From an uncultured Eubacteriaceae bacterium (GTDB lineage Bacteria; Bacillota; Clostridia; Lachnospirales; CAG-274): a stretch of DNA of 8,702 bases. Below are positions 1 through 7,099 of this stretch, one piece after another. Numbering within the stretch: the first letter of the stretch is position 1; each line of letters opens with the position of its first letter. The notes below the pieces were generated by a model. It saw only the letters and a program-made list of their open reading frames with translations, was not told the DNA's origin and made no database searches. Location: the NCBI GenBank assembly GCA_947565475.1, contig CANOGI010000079.1:1-8702 (forward strand), in the 5' to 3' direction. The position numbers and the translations under genes were made by a program.

Positions 1-1023
1 TGTCGTTAAAATAAAAACAATACTTGAAATAACCCCATAAGGAATTTTTATATTAATTACCAAAAAAATAAAAATCCCTATAATTAAGGCTGTTATAAAG
101 GCGTTTGTTAAAGGCGAAATCTCAATAAACGTTCTCTCATCTAATAAAGCGTTTAGATGGTTCGCCTGAACCTCCACACCGTTCATAACCGTACCCCTTG
201 AAATAGGAACCAAATACTGATCCATCATACCGGAAGAATAGGCGCCGACAAAAACAATACTGTCTTTAAACGCTTTCAAATCGCATCTTCCGTTTAACAC
301 ATCGGTATATGAATATATCTCATATATCCCTTGTTGAGTTGTATAGTCAAAACCATATATGCCATTATTATCCGTTTTAGGTTCAACCAAAATCTCGCCT
401 TTTAATTCTTTATAAACCCTATATATCTCATAAGCGAAATTATAATTTTCATTGCCGTTTTCATCATAAAAAACCTTATATGACCTTCTTACATAGTTAT
501 CCTCGTCTTGAATAACATTTGTAAACCCACTGTGGCTAACTTCCGCCAATTCATCATAAGGTTTCTCAATCCGCTCAATATACAGATTATTTACGGTCTT
601 CTCTCCGTTATCATTTAATTCCAGCTTCGTTGAAAAATTAATATGAGAGGCCATAACAACATTTTTAAATTTTCTTGAGTATTCCGCTAAAGCAAAATCT
701 CCTTTTTTATCTCGTTCACCAAAATAATTTATATCAAATGCTACAACAGCCGGTCTGTATTCCGTGTCAAACACTTTTAATAAATCCGCAGCCTGTTGTC
801 TTGTCCATTCTTGAAAAGGCCCCATCTCCTGTAGGCTTTTCTCATCAATGCCAATAATTTTTATTCTGTTATCAACACTCTTTTGTTTGACAAAAAACAA
901 ATCTGAAAACCAATACTCAACCGATTTAACGGGAGCTGTCCATGTTAGGACAGCCGCCGCGATCGATATTGAAATTATAATAAACAATTTACGCGCTTTT
1001 TTATTCTTAATTATTGTTTCCAC
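1..1023 (-). CDS. CHASE2-domain membrane sensor, N-terminal part (cut by window edge)
   Basis: This is a 341-codon open frame that runs off the left edge. It starts at GTG (1021-1023) with GGGAGG six bases upstream, and overlaps the stop of the FecR gene by 17 bp. A basic N-terminus (KNKKARK) leads into one membrane segment at about residues 12-28. A large extracytoplasmic region follows and matches CHASE2 in order: IIGIDEKSL, VVAFDINYF, then VFVGAYSSGMMDQYLVPI, MNGVEVQANHLNALL and ERTFIEISP. Two further membrane segments begin near residue 303. CHASE2 proteins typically have an N-terminal helix, the external sensor and about three helices before a cytoplasmic output domain. That output may be an adenylate cyclase, a kinase or a diguanylate cyclase, and it is missing here, so the enzyme type is unknown. 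The ligand is not known. Pairing with FecR proteins is a recurring arrangement for CHASE2 sensors. Confidence 0.88.
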   Translation of the reverse strand, partial: METIIKNKKARKLFIIISISIAAAVLTWTAPVKSVEYWFSDLFFVKQKSVDNRIKIIGIDEKSLQEMGPFQEWTRQQAADLLKVFDTEYRPAVVAFDINYFGERDKKGDFALAEYSRKFKNVVMASHINFSTKLELNDNGEKTVNNLYIERIEKPYDELAEVSHSGFTNVIQDEDNYVRRSYKVFYDENGNENYNFAYEIYRVYKELKGEILVEPKTDNNGIYGFDYTTQQGIYEIYSYTDVLNGRCDLKAFKDSIVFVGAYSSGMMDQYLVPISRGTVMNGVEVQANHLNALLDERTFIEISPLTNAFITALIIGIFIFLVINIKIPYGVISSIVFILTT

Positions 1024-3628
1024 CGTCTTCCTCCCATACCGGAGTAAGATATTCTGGTCCGTCTACAATACCGTCCCAAACCTCGCCGGTCTCGGTTTGC
1101 CAATACTTAAATGTATAACCGTCTTTTTCCTCAGGAATAACCCCGACTTTCGTATTGTTTTTTATACAGCCGCCGCAAGACATACCCTCATACACATCAT
1201 TAAATATAACTGGATAATAAATCTCCCTTGTTTCTCTGTGTATCCATGAAGCGTATATTATAGTGTCTCCACTAACTGTGTCATAACTAAATTCCCATGG
1301 CATATATGAGCCATAAGCATACCAATCTACCAAATCCAGCTTGCTGATTAATGAAAAACCTACTCCCGAAATCGACAGTAACTGATTATTACTTACAGCG
1401 GTTCCATTCGGTTTTTGGAGCTTATTTCCCACTTCAACAAAATTTTGAGCTATAAGATAGTTTTTATTACCTATGTCTATGGCCTGCCCTGATGTTAAAT
1501 TAACGTTATTTGAGATAATAGGAATTAACAAATACTTAATTTCCGCATCCTTTTTTGTTTCATTTTCATCATCTTCACTTGTGTCTTCTGTAGACTCCTC
1601 TGTACTACTTTCCGAAATTTCTTCTGTACTGCTTTCTGTAACATTCTCTGATGAATCAATGGTCGGCTCAGCTGTACTGTCCTCAGTAACACTTTCTGTC
1701 GAAACCTCTGTCGAGTCTTCCGTACTGTTTTCAGAATGATCTTCGGAAGAACTTTCCTTTGAGTCAACTTCCGTATTGCCCTCTGAAACAGTCTCCGAAG
1801 AACTTTCTGTTGAGGTGACCTCCGTACTAATTACCGTAGTGTTTTCAGAAGAAACTTCCGTAACACTCTCAGACGGCTTAGGCGTTTCGCTTGTCGTCTT
1901 CTCTGTACTGCTCTCAGACGGTTTAGGTGTTTCGCTTGTCGTCTTCTCCGTACTGCTCTCAGACGGCTTAGATGTTTCGCTTGTCACCTTCTCTGTACTG
2001 CTCTCAGATGGTTTAGACGTTCCACTTGTTGTTTTCTCCGTACTGCTCTCAGACGGTTTTGGCGCTTCGCTTGTTGTCTTCTCTGTACTACTCTCAGATG
2101 GTTTTGGCGCTTCGCTTGTTGTTTTCTCCGTACTGCTCTCAGACGGTTTAGATGTTCCGCTTGTCACCTTCTCCGTACTGCTCTCAGATGGCTTAGATGT
2201 TCCGCTTGTTGTTTTCTCTGTACTGCTCTCAGATGGTTTAGGCGTTTCGCTTGTCACCTTCTCCGTACTGCTCTCAGATGGTTTAGGCGTTTCGCTTGTC
2301 ACCTTCTCCGTACTACTCTCAGATGGTTTAGGCGTTTCGCTTGTCACCTTCTCCGTACTACTCTCAGAATACGTATAGTGTTTTGAGGAACTTGAACGCC
2401 TTGATTTCTTAACAGTTCCAAGTTCATTCGATTTGATCTGAAAAATATCTTGCTTAGAAATAACATTTTCTGAACTATTATCAATATTTTCATCACCTTG
2501 TTTTTTCAAAACACTATTTTCAGGTTTATCTAAATTAGAGAAAGGAGCTGTATCAGAAACAGAAAACTTATTTTCCACACCGTACACCTCATCGGCAAAA
2601 TCCGGTTTGCTGTCCACAACTGTATTCTCTCTCTCATTAAGACCTAAAACATCATTTGAGCTTTGAGCAGCCTCAGCGTTACCACTATTGTTTTGAGCCG
2701 CTCTCTCATATATGTTCCCTGAACTTCCTAAACTATAATTTCTTCCATTTGATGAAATCTTATTACTTCTCATTGTTCCCGCGCTGAAATTATCCGTCCT
2801 GTCGATACTGGTATCATTATTTTCACTATCTGACAAGACATTTTTTTCATCGTTCAAAAAACTCTCGTTATTATTATAATTTTCCTCAATATCAGAGTTA
2901 GGCTCAATATTATTTTGTTCTTCCGGCTCGCCAATATTAATATCTCTACCTTGGCTTAAAATCTTATCAAGCCTATCTTTAATATGTATATTCATAACAT
3001 CATCGGTTATAGCCTTACGTTCAACTATAAACTCAGGATTAGCTTTATCCTCAAATTTTGTATATTCACCCTTTTCATAAAGAGTTTCCTGTTTATCGCC
3101 TAGATTAAGGGCAACTTTTCCGTCATAAACTAACAGCTCAATATTCTTGTCGTCAATATTTCTGCGAGTTTCAAACACAGTACCTCTTACGGACATTGTA
3201 GCGTTGGGAGTTTTTATCTCATAAGAAGAATCCTGCCCAAGTGGATTTTGAATTTCGTTAAGAATTGTTCCTTTCTCAAGCTGTATTTGAATTTTTCCTT
3301 TTGTTTCATCCCCCTCAGCCATCACTCTAATTTCTCCCTGTGAATCAAGATGAACATATTTATCCGTATCCAAAAGGAGAACCGCGTATGAATCTTTATC
3401 TGTTGTAATTTTATCTCCCAAAATAAGATTCATATTTATTCCCGCGTCAAGTTTTCCAACATCATCACGTTCTATAATAACGTTTCCTTTCGTTTCAACA
3501 ATTTTAACAGAACGATAAGATGTTTCACCAAAACTCAATATTAACCATACCGCGGTTGCTAAAAAAATAATTAAAGCGACAGCTAAAAAAATAATTTTAG
3601 ATTTTGACAATCTTTGCGGCATATTCAT
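1007..3628 (-). CDS. FecR-domain surface protein with repeat stalk and InlB-like C-terminus
   Basis: The protein has 873 residues. Residues 12-33 form one uncleaved membrane helix after a short basic segment, so the bulk should lie outside the cell. Residues about 41-160 are a FecR domain (GDKITT, TPNATMSVRGTVFETR). A long Asn/Ser/Asp-rich linker follows, then eleven 15-residue repeats at about 423-587 (SSTEKVTSETPKPSE and variants), and more Ser/Thr/Glu-rich sequence to about residue 690. The last 180 residues look like two B-repeat (InlB/Flg_new) units: one ends WEFSYDTVSGDTIIYASW, the other contains GYTFKYWQTETGEVWD. The chosen ATG has AGGGGG eight bases upstream. It is encoded directly before, and overlaps, the CHASE2 sensor. 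I infer an envelope ligand-binding or wall-spanning partner of that sensor. FecR here does not imply iron transport, because no sigma factor or TonB system is seen. Confidence 0.9.
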   Translation of the reverse strand: MNMPQRLSKSKIIFLAVALIIFLATAVWLILSFGETSYRSVKIVETKGNVIIERDDVGKLDAGINMNLILGDKITTDKDSYAVLLLDTDKYVHLDSQGEIRVMAEGDETKGKIQIQLEKGTILNEIQNPLGQDSSYEIKTPNATMSVRGTVFETRRNIDDKNIELLVYDGKVALNLGDKQETLYEKGEYTKFEDKANPEFIVERKAITDDVMNIHIKDRLDKILSQGRDINIGEPEEQNNIEPNSDIEENYNNNESFLNDEKNVLSDSENNDTSIDRTDNFSAGTMRSNKISSNGRNYSLGSSGNIYERAAQNNSGNAEAAQSSNDVLGLNERENTVVDSKPDFADEVYGVENKFSVSDTAPFSNLDKPENSVLKKQGDENIDNSSENVISKQDIFQIKSNELGTVKKSRRSSSSKHYTYSESSTEKVTSETPKPSESSTEKVTSETPKPSESSTEKVTSETPKPSESSTEKTTSGTSKPSESSTEKVTSGTSKPSESSTEKTTSEAPKPSESSTEKTTSEAPKPSESSTEKTTSGTSKPSESSTEKVTSETSKPSESSTEKTTSETPKPSESSTEKTTSETPKPSESVTEVSSENTTVISTEVTSTESSSETVSEGNTEVDSKESSSEDHSENSTEDSTEVSTESVTEDSTAEPTIDSSENVTESSTEEISESSTEESTEDTSEDDENETKKDAEIKYLLIPIISNNVNLTSGQAIDIGNKNYLIAQNFVEVGNKLQKPNGTAVSNNQLLSISGVGFSLISKLDLVDWYAYGSYMPWEFSYDTVSGDTIIYASWIHRETREIYYPVIFNDVYEGMSCGGCIKNNTKVGVIPEEKDGYTFKYWQTETGEVWDGIVDGPEYLTPVWEEDGGNNN
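1030..1035 (-). promoter_or_regulatory. Shine-Dalgarno site for the CHASE2 gene, inside fecR
   Basis: GGGAGG on the minus strand lies six bases before the GTG at 1021-1023 and within the last codons of the FecR gene. It decides the GTG start and implies that the two genes are translationally coupled. Confidence 0.75.
1868..2362 (-). repeat. Eleven tandem 45-bp coding repeats
   Basis: Eleven exactly phased 45-bp units encode SSTEK(V/T)TS(E/G)(T/A)(P/S)KPSE in the FecR protein. Units differ at synonymous third positions and at four residue positions, and variant types are interspersed. This indicates duplication and recombination over time rather than a single recent expansion. The Ser/Thr-rich composition suggests an extended, possibly glycosylated stalk. 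Copy number is likely to vary between strains. Confidence 0.95.
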
Positions 3629-4129
3629 TTTAATTACCCCCTTAATTAATATATAAAAAAATTATAAAGACGTGTAAAATATAATACATATAATAAGTAG
3701 AACTCTCCGCAAGTACTAAAATACGTCATATTAAAAACTTTAAATATATAAAACAAACATTTCATAAATGCTCATAAATACTTAAAACGTCAAATAAATC
3801 CTTAAAGACGCTCGTTTTTATTTTTCTAATGAAAGTTCATTTATATTCTTTTTTCCATAAATAATAATATTTAGAATAAAGCATATTTTTTAGTTTTACA
3901 CATCATTTAAAAAATATATTTTCAGCGTTTTTATACTTATACCTTTTTATATTATAAATATTAAAAACACTGTTTATTCTTTAATAAATTAATAATTCTA
4001 TAATTTTCTTTTATTTAAGTTTATCACAAAAAAAAATTTTTTTCAATAAAATACGGAAATTATATAAAATTTTTCTAAAAAAAACTATGATTAAATAATT
4101 ATAAAGAGCGTCTAAAGCTTTATTTCCAA

Positions 4130-4155
4130 AAACAGCTTCCATAAACAGCCTCCAT
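4130..4155. repeat. Two adjacent 13-bp direct repeats upstream of the two-component operon
   Basis: AAACAGCTTCCAT is followed immediately by AAACAGCCTCCAT, with 12 of 13 positions identical. The pair is unusually GC-containing for this AT-rich gap and lies about 70 bp upstream of the -35 of the response regulator promoter. It could be a regulator-binding site, but no protein can be assigned. Confidence 0.5.
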
Positions 4156-4225
4156 CGATAAAATATTTAAATTTTATAAAAAATATTAATATAAAATAAT
4201 ATATTTAAAGGTTTTTAATATGGTA

Positions 4226-4254
4226 TTGAAATTTTTTGAAAAATAATGTAAAAT
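4226..4254 (+). promoter_or_regulatory. Sigma-A-type promoter of the two-component operon
   Basis: TTGAAA (4226-4231) and TAAAAT (4249-4254) are separated by exactly 17 bp. Transcription would begin near 4261, giving a leader of about 40 nt before the GGGAGG Shine-Dalgarno at 4289-4294 and the ATG at 4302. Confidence 0.65.
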
Positions 4255-4301
4255 CTAATCATAAAATGTAAAAATTTAAATATTTTACGGGAGGTATTTT
4301 T

Positions 4302-5000
4302 ATGCTTAAAATTGCTATTTGTGACGATGACAAAGAAATATGTTCTCAAATTGAGGAACATATTTTAAAATGTACGGAAAATAAAAAACTAAAAGTACAG
4401 ATTGATAAATTCTATTCAGGAAAAAACTTACTTGAAAAAATGAGAGAAAAAAATTCATATAAGCTAATTTTCTTGGATATTAAAATTGATAATGAAAATG
4501 GAAGCGATTTAGGCTACGAAATACGAATGGCGCTTAAAAATAATTCCGTAAATATAATCTATATTTCATCGTATACAAAATACGCTATGAGTTTATTCAG
4601 AAGCAGACCTTTGGATTTTATTATAAAGCCTATAACATATGAGAAAATTAATAAAGTATTTAACATACTAGAAGAAATAGGCTATAATGACGATATCTTT
4701 TTTGAAGTAAAAAACGGCAAAAATATCAAAAAAATTTTATATACAAATATACTGTATTTTATGGGAAAGGGGAGAAAAATTATAATAGTCACATTAGATA
4801 AAGATTATGAGTGTTATATGAAATTAAATGATATAAATGTACCTAGTAATTTTATGCAAGTTCACAAATCATATATAATAAATTGTAAATATATTGACGA
4901 GTATAGATACGACGAGATAATTCTAATACATAATATACGTATTCCCATCAGTCGAACATATCAAAAAGAAATACGAAGAAAATACACAAGTATTATTTAA
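4302..5000 (+). CDS. LytTR-family response regulator (AgrA-like)
   Basis: The protein has 232 residues and is complete, with GGGAGG seven bases before the ATG. Residues 1-120 are a receiver domain with the acidic triad D8-D9-D10 in ICDDD, the phospho-acceptor D59 in LIFLDIKI, a conserved serine in IIYISSY and the lysine in DFIIKP. Residues about 130-232 are a LytTR DNA-binding domain, with MQVHKSYIINCKYI and the C-terminal IPISRTYQKEIRR hallmarks. LytTR regulators bind two 9-bp direct repeats placed two helical turns apart, usually just upstream of a weak -35. Such a site is present downstream at 6366-6403. The cognate kinase starts 13 bases after this stop. The family often controls peptide signalling, bacteriocins or surface functions. 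The target here is inferred from position only. Confidence 0.93.
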   Translation: MLKIAICDDDKEICSQIEEHILKCTENKKLKVQIDKFYSGKNLLEKMREKNSYKLIFLDIKIDNENGSDLGYEIRMALKNNSVNIIYISSYTKYAMSLFRSRPLDFIIKPITYEKINKVFNILEEIGYNDDIFFEVKNGKNIKKILYTNILYFMGKGRKIIIVTLDKDYECYMKLNDINVPSNFMQVHKSYIINCKYIDEYRYDEIILIHNIRIPISRTYQKEIRRKYTSII

Positions 5001-5013
5001 CGGGGGTATATTT

Positions 5014-6297
5014 ATGACAGATGGTTATGAAATATATTATTATTTAATTTATAATTTTTTCCGAGTAATTATATTATGCGGTTATATTCCTATTTTTCTA
5101 AAAAAATTAAAAGATAAAAACTGTTTAAGGTTGCTGGGATTAAGTTGTTATTTTATAATAAATAGTTTCTTACACATATACCTGCAAAATCCTCACTTGG
5201 ATTTAATATCAAATATATTACTGTTTATTTTATATTCTTATTTTTTTAAAGGTAAATTTTATATGCGTATTTTATGCGTAATCTGTGTATATTCACTGGC
5301 GATGATATATGAGGGTGGCATATATTTCTTTATCTCAAAAACCAGCGTCGCTCAAGACTTTAAAAAAATATTATTAAGTTATATATTATCAAATATTTTT
5401 ATATTTATAACACAAATAATACTCAAAAAAATATTTAATAAAAATAACGATAATTACACTATGCTTAAAATAAAACATTGGATTACTCTCTTAATAATTT
5501 CCATAAGTTCAATATACCTCGCCTCGCCAATAGTTTTGGCTGAAAATTGGTCGGTATATAACGCGGTGGCGATTATACTCATTTTAATAATAAATATTTT
5601 GGTTTTCTATTTCTTCTACGAGGTAACAAAATATTATAAAAAAGCATATGATAGGTATGCTATAGAAAATAGAAACAAGTATTATAAAAATCAGCTTAAA
5701 GTTATAATGGAATCCGAAGAAGCTATAAGAAAATTAAAACATGATTATAAAAATCATATGATAGTCTTGATGAGATATTTTGAAGACAATAATAAAAAAG
5801 CTGGAATCAAGTATATAGAAAATCTTATTGGTGATTTTTATAGTTCTGGCAATATATCTGAAACTGGTAACATCGCTGTTGACAGTTTATTAAATTACAA
5901 ATTCAAAGATTATAAAACTAAAAATATAAACTTAAAAACAGAACTAACCATACCTTCAGAAAATTTATTTGTTTTAGATTATCATATTGATATAATACTT
6001 GGAAATTTATTGGATAACGCTATATACGCTGTGGATAATTGTGATAAAAAAGAAATAACCGTTATAATAAAATATATAAATAAGGCATTATTTATAAGAA
6101 TAGAAAATACTTTTAATGGAAAAGTTAATAAAAGTAAAGAAAATTTCAAGACCATAAAAACTGATAAAAAGAATCATGGATATGGGTTAAAAAATGTCAA
6201 AAGAATAGTTGAGTTATATAATGGTCAAATAGATGTTAAATATATAGAGGATAAGTTTCTTGTTGAAATATTTTTATACAATAATAGAGTTACTTAA
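5014..6297 (+). CDS. GHKL sensor histidine kinase (AgrC-like, HPK10 type)
   Basis: The protein has 427 residues. GGGGGT at 5002-5007 precedes the ATG, 13 bases after the regulator stop, so the two form an operon. The N-terminal 205 residues contain about seven hydrophobic helices (near 8-28, 37-56, 62-80, 83-103, 118-137, 155-174 and 182-203), with no large external domain. This is typical of AgrC/ComD-type receptors that sense peptides at the membrane. A basic linker leads to the dimerisation segment EEAIRKLKHDYKNHM, with the likely phospho-acceptor H243. The ATPase part has the N-box GNLLDNAIYAVD (N331, D334, N335) and the G-box HGYGLKNV (G389, G391), with only one clear G-box as usual in GHKL kinases. 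No AgrB-like protease or exporter is nearby, so the stimulus is unknown. Confidence 0.92.
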   Translation: MTDGYEIYYYLIYNFFRVIILCGYIPIFLKKLKDKNCLRLLGLSCYFIINSFLHIYLQNPHLDLISNILLFILYSYFFKGKFYMRILCVICVYSLAMIYEGGIYFFISKTSVAQDFKKILLSYILSNIFIFITQIILKKIFNKNNDNYTMLKIKHWITLLIISISSIYLASPIVLAENWSVYNAVAIILILIINILVFYFFYEVTKYYKKAYDRYAIENRNKYYKNQLKVIMESEEAIRKLKHDYKNHMIVLMRYFEDNNKKAGIKYIENLIGDFYSSGNISETGNIAVDSLLNYKFKDYKTKNINLKTELTIPSENLFVLDYHIDIILGNLLDNAIYAVDNCDKKEITVIIKYINKALFIRIENTFNGKVNKSKENFKTIKTDKKNHGYGLKNVKRIVELYNGQIDVKYIEDKFLVEIFLYNNRVT

Positions 6298-6365
6298 ATA
6301 TATAAGTCGCACTTTATCAAAATATCAAAAATAATTTACTTTAAATTCCATAAAATCTCTTTATT

Positions 6366-6403
6366 ATTGTTATTTTTTACAAAAACATTGTTATTTTTTA
6401 CAA
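6366..6403 (+). promoter_or_regulatory. LytTR-like direct repeats (two identical 17-mers, 21-bp period)
   Basis: ATTGTTATTTTTTACAA occurs at 6366-6382 and again, identically, at 6387-6403, so the copies are exactly two helical turns apart. LytTR response regulators recognise 9-bp direct repeats with about 12 bp between them (21-bp period), located just upstream of the -35. Here the downstream copy would occupy about -56 to -40 relative to the predicted start at 6443. The half-site (GTT core in TTGTTA) only partly matches published LytTR consensuses, so the assignment rests on geometry and on the adjacent LytTR operon. Confidence 0.6.
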
Positions 6404-6427
6404 GTTAGTTTTTTTTATAATTGTCTA

Positions 6428-6436
6428 TGATATAAT
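6428..6436 (+). promoter_or_regulatory. Extended -10 promoter lacking a -35, probably activator-dependent
   Basis: TGATATAAT is a perfect extended -10 (TGnTATAAT). The position 17 bp upstream (6408-6413) is GTTTTT, which is a poor -35. A perfect -10 with a poor -35, immediately behind the paired direct repeats, is the layout expected for an activator-driven promoter. The predicted transcription start is near 6443. Confidence 0.6.
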
Positions 6437-6442
6437 TACATA

Positions 6443-6500
6443 CGCCTTTATTAGGCGGCAAGGTCAAAAAAGCAAATTTTTTTGGGGGGATTGCTTTTTT
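6443..6500 (+). ncRNA. Candidate short RNA with two hairpins
   Basis: Downstream of the extended -10 promoter come CGCCT-TTATT-AGGCG (stem at 6443-6457) and then AAAAAAGCAA (6466-6475) pairing with TTGCTTTTTT (6491-6500), around a 15-base loop that contains seven T and six consecutive G. The second hairpin ends in six T and may act as an intrinsic terminator, although its stem is AT-rich. If it terminates, the product is an RNA of about 60 nt. If it is read through, it is the leader of the small ORF at 6583. No known family is recognised. Confidence 0.4.
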
Positions 6501-6545
6501 ATAACTATGGTTTAATACGATATTATTATTTAAATTTAATCTATT

Positions 6546-6554
6546 TGTTATAAT
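6546..6554 (+). promoter_or_regulatory. Possible second extended -10 element
   Basis: TGTTATAAT matches TGnTATAAT and is followed by TACA, as at the upstream promoter. There is no convincing -35 17 bp upstream. It lies 28 bp before the ATG of the 18-codon ORF and could drive it independently. In DNA this AT-rich, chance matches are common. Confidence 0.3.
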
Positions 6555-6582
6555 TACAATAAAACTTGAAGAAGGTAAAATA

Positions 6583-6639
6583 ATGGCTGCAGCAATAAGA
6601 ACAATAAGTATTTATATTCTAAGCGTTTACAAAATATAA
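6583..6639 (+). CDS. Putative 18-residue peptide
   Basis: An ATG with AGAAGG seven bases upstream opens MAAAIRTISIYILSVYKI followed by TAA. The peptide is hydrophobic with a net positive charge (R6, K17) and has no cysteine and no double-glycine leader. It lies about 140 nt downstream of the predicted LytTR-controlled promoter. In agr systems the regulated RNAIII encodes the short amphipathic delta-lysin. By analogy this could be a regulated membrane-active peptide or a leaderless signal. It could also be a chance ORF. The case rests on the ribosome site and the context, not on homology. Confidence 0.35.
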   Translation: MAAAIRTISIYILSVYKI

Positions 6640-6890
6640 TCTAAGCAAAAATTGTAAAAGATATAAATACACAACCACATATATCTATATACTTTAAATA
6701 AGTGGTTATATGAGGCTTATAATTCAACTAACTGGAAATAAAAAAGAGAGTAGTCAAATATAACTTTAAATTTAGAGCGAAAATTTAATAAAAAATACAG
6801 CTTACATTAATTGAGCATCATTTATATCAAATTAATATTAATAAAAGCTCCTTGTTTAAATTTGCGTCATACAAACATTACTAAGGTAGA

Positions 6891-6933
6891 TGTTAATCCA
6901 TATGTAAATTTTTAAATTTCATATGGATTAACA
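6891..6933. repeat. Perfect 14-bp inverted repeat (hairpin)
   Basis: TGTTAATCCATATG (6891-6904) is the exact reverse complement of CATATGGATTAACA (6920-6933). The 15-base interior contains a further AAATTT self-complement. On the plus strand it is followed by CTTTCTT, which is not a clean T-tract, so it is at best a weak terminator for transcripts from the 6428 promoter. An operator or mobile-element end is also possible. Confidence 0.6.
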
Positions 6934-6951
6934 CTTTCTTAAAAAACAAAC

Positions 6952-6982
6952 TATAGTGACCAAACTTATTTTGTTCACTATA
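6952..6982. repeat. Inverted repeat TATAGTGA...TCACTATA
   Basis: Eight-base arms at 6952-6959 and 6975-6982 are perfect, and after one mismatched pair an inner CAAA/TTTG continues the stem. It lies 19 bp after the previous hairpin. Its function is unknown. Confidence 0.5.
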
Positions 6983-7049
6983 AAGCAAATATCGGTATAA
7001 TAACAACCATAGTTAAAACTTGCTTTTATTAATATAAATTAAAGTAAGT

Positions 7050-7099
7050 GTGTCTGAAAACTAATTTGGCTGTAAAGAAACAAATAAGTTTTCAGACAC
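7050..7099. repeat. 19-bp near-perfect inverted repeat starting GTGTCTGAAAACT
   Basis: The arm at 7050-7068 and the arm at 7081-7099 are reverse complements at 18 of 19 positions, around a 12-base loop. The outer 13 bp (GTGTCTGAAAACT) are perfect. Ends of this kind resemble insertion-sequence terminal repeats brought together, so this may be a miniature palindromic element or the scar of one. It is not followed by a clear T-tract on either strand. Confidence 0.6.

Larger units (their letters stand above)
3629..4301. other. AT-rich divergent intergenic region
   Basis: This 673-bp stretch separates the FecR/CHASE2 operon (minus) from the two-component operon (plus). No credible gene is visible on either strand. 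It is dominated by A and T tracts likely to be intrinsically curved. Landmarks are the fecR Shine-Dalgarno at 3637-3641, a less AT-rich island around 3695-3716, an 8-bp inverted repeat AGACGCTC/GAGCGTCT at 3806-3813 and 4106-4113, a tandem 13-bp repeat at 4130-4155 and the promoter at 4226-4254. I found no convincing -35/-10 pair for fecR. Confidence 0.7.

Noticed and set aside
848..1249. A plus-strand open frame of 133 codons across the CHASE2/FecR junction
   Set aside because: It is antisense to two well-supported domain-bearing genes and has no recognisable domain.
1868..2362. A regularly repeated array that could be taken for CRISPR
   Set aside because: The 45-bp units are contiguous with no unique spacers, and they encode in-frame protein repeats.
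1776..2378. A long plus-strand open frame with a repeated LSDGL-type pattern opposite the FecR repeats
   Set aside because: It is the antisense shadow of the 45-bp coding repeats. It has no ribosome site and its periodicity is fully explained by the FecR protein.
3641..3740. A promoter for fecR (TTGCGG with a 16-17 bp spacer on the minus strand)
   Set aside because: The -10 candidates (TATGTA or ATGTAT) are poor, and such matches are expected by chance in this AT-rich stretch.
6491..6553. A 20-codon TTG-started frame after the six-G run
   Set aside because: Only one base separates the G-run from the TTG, too short for ribosome binding, and the G-run lies in a hairpin loop.
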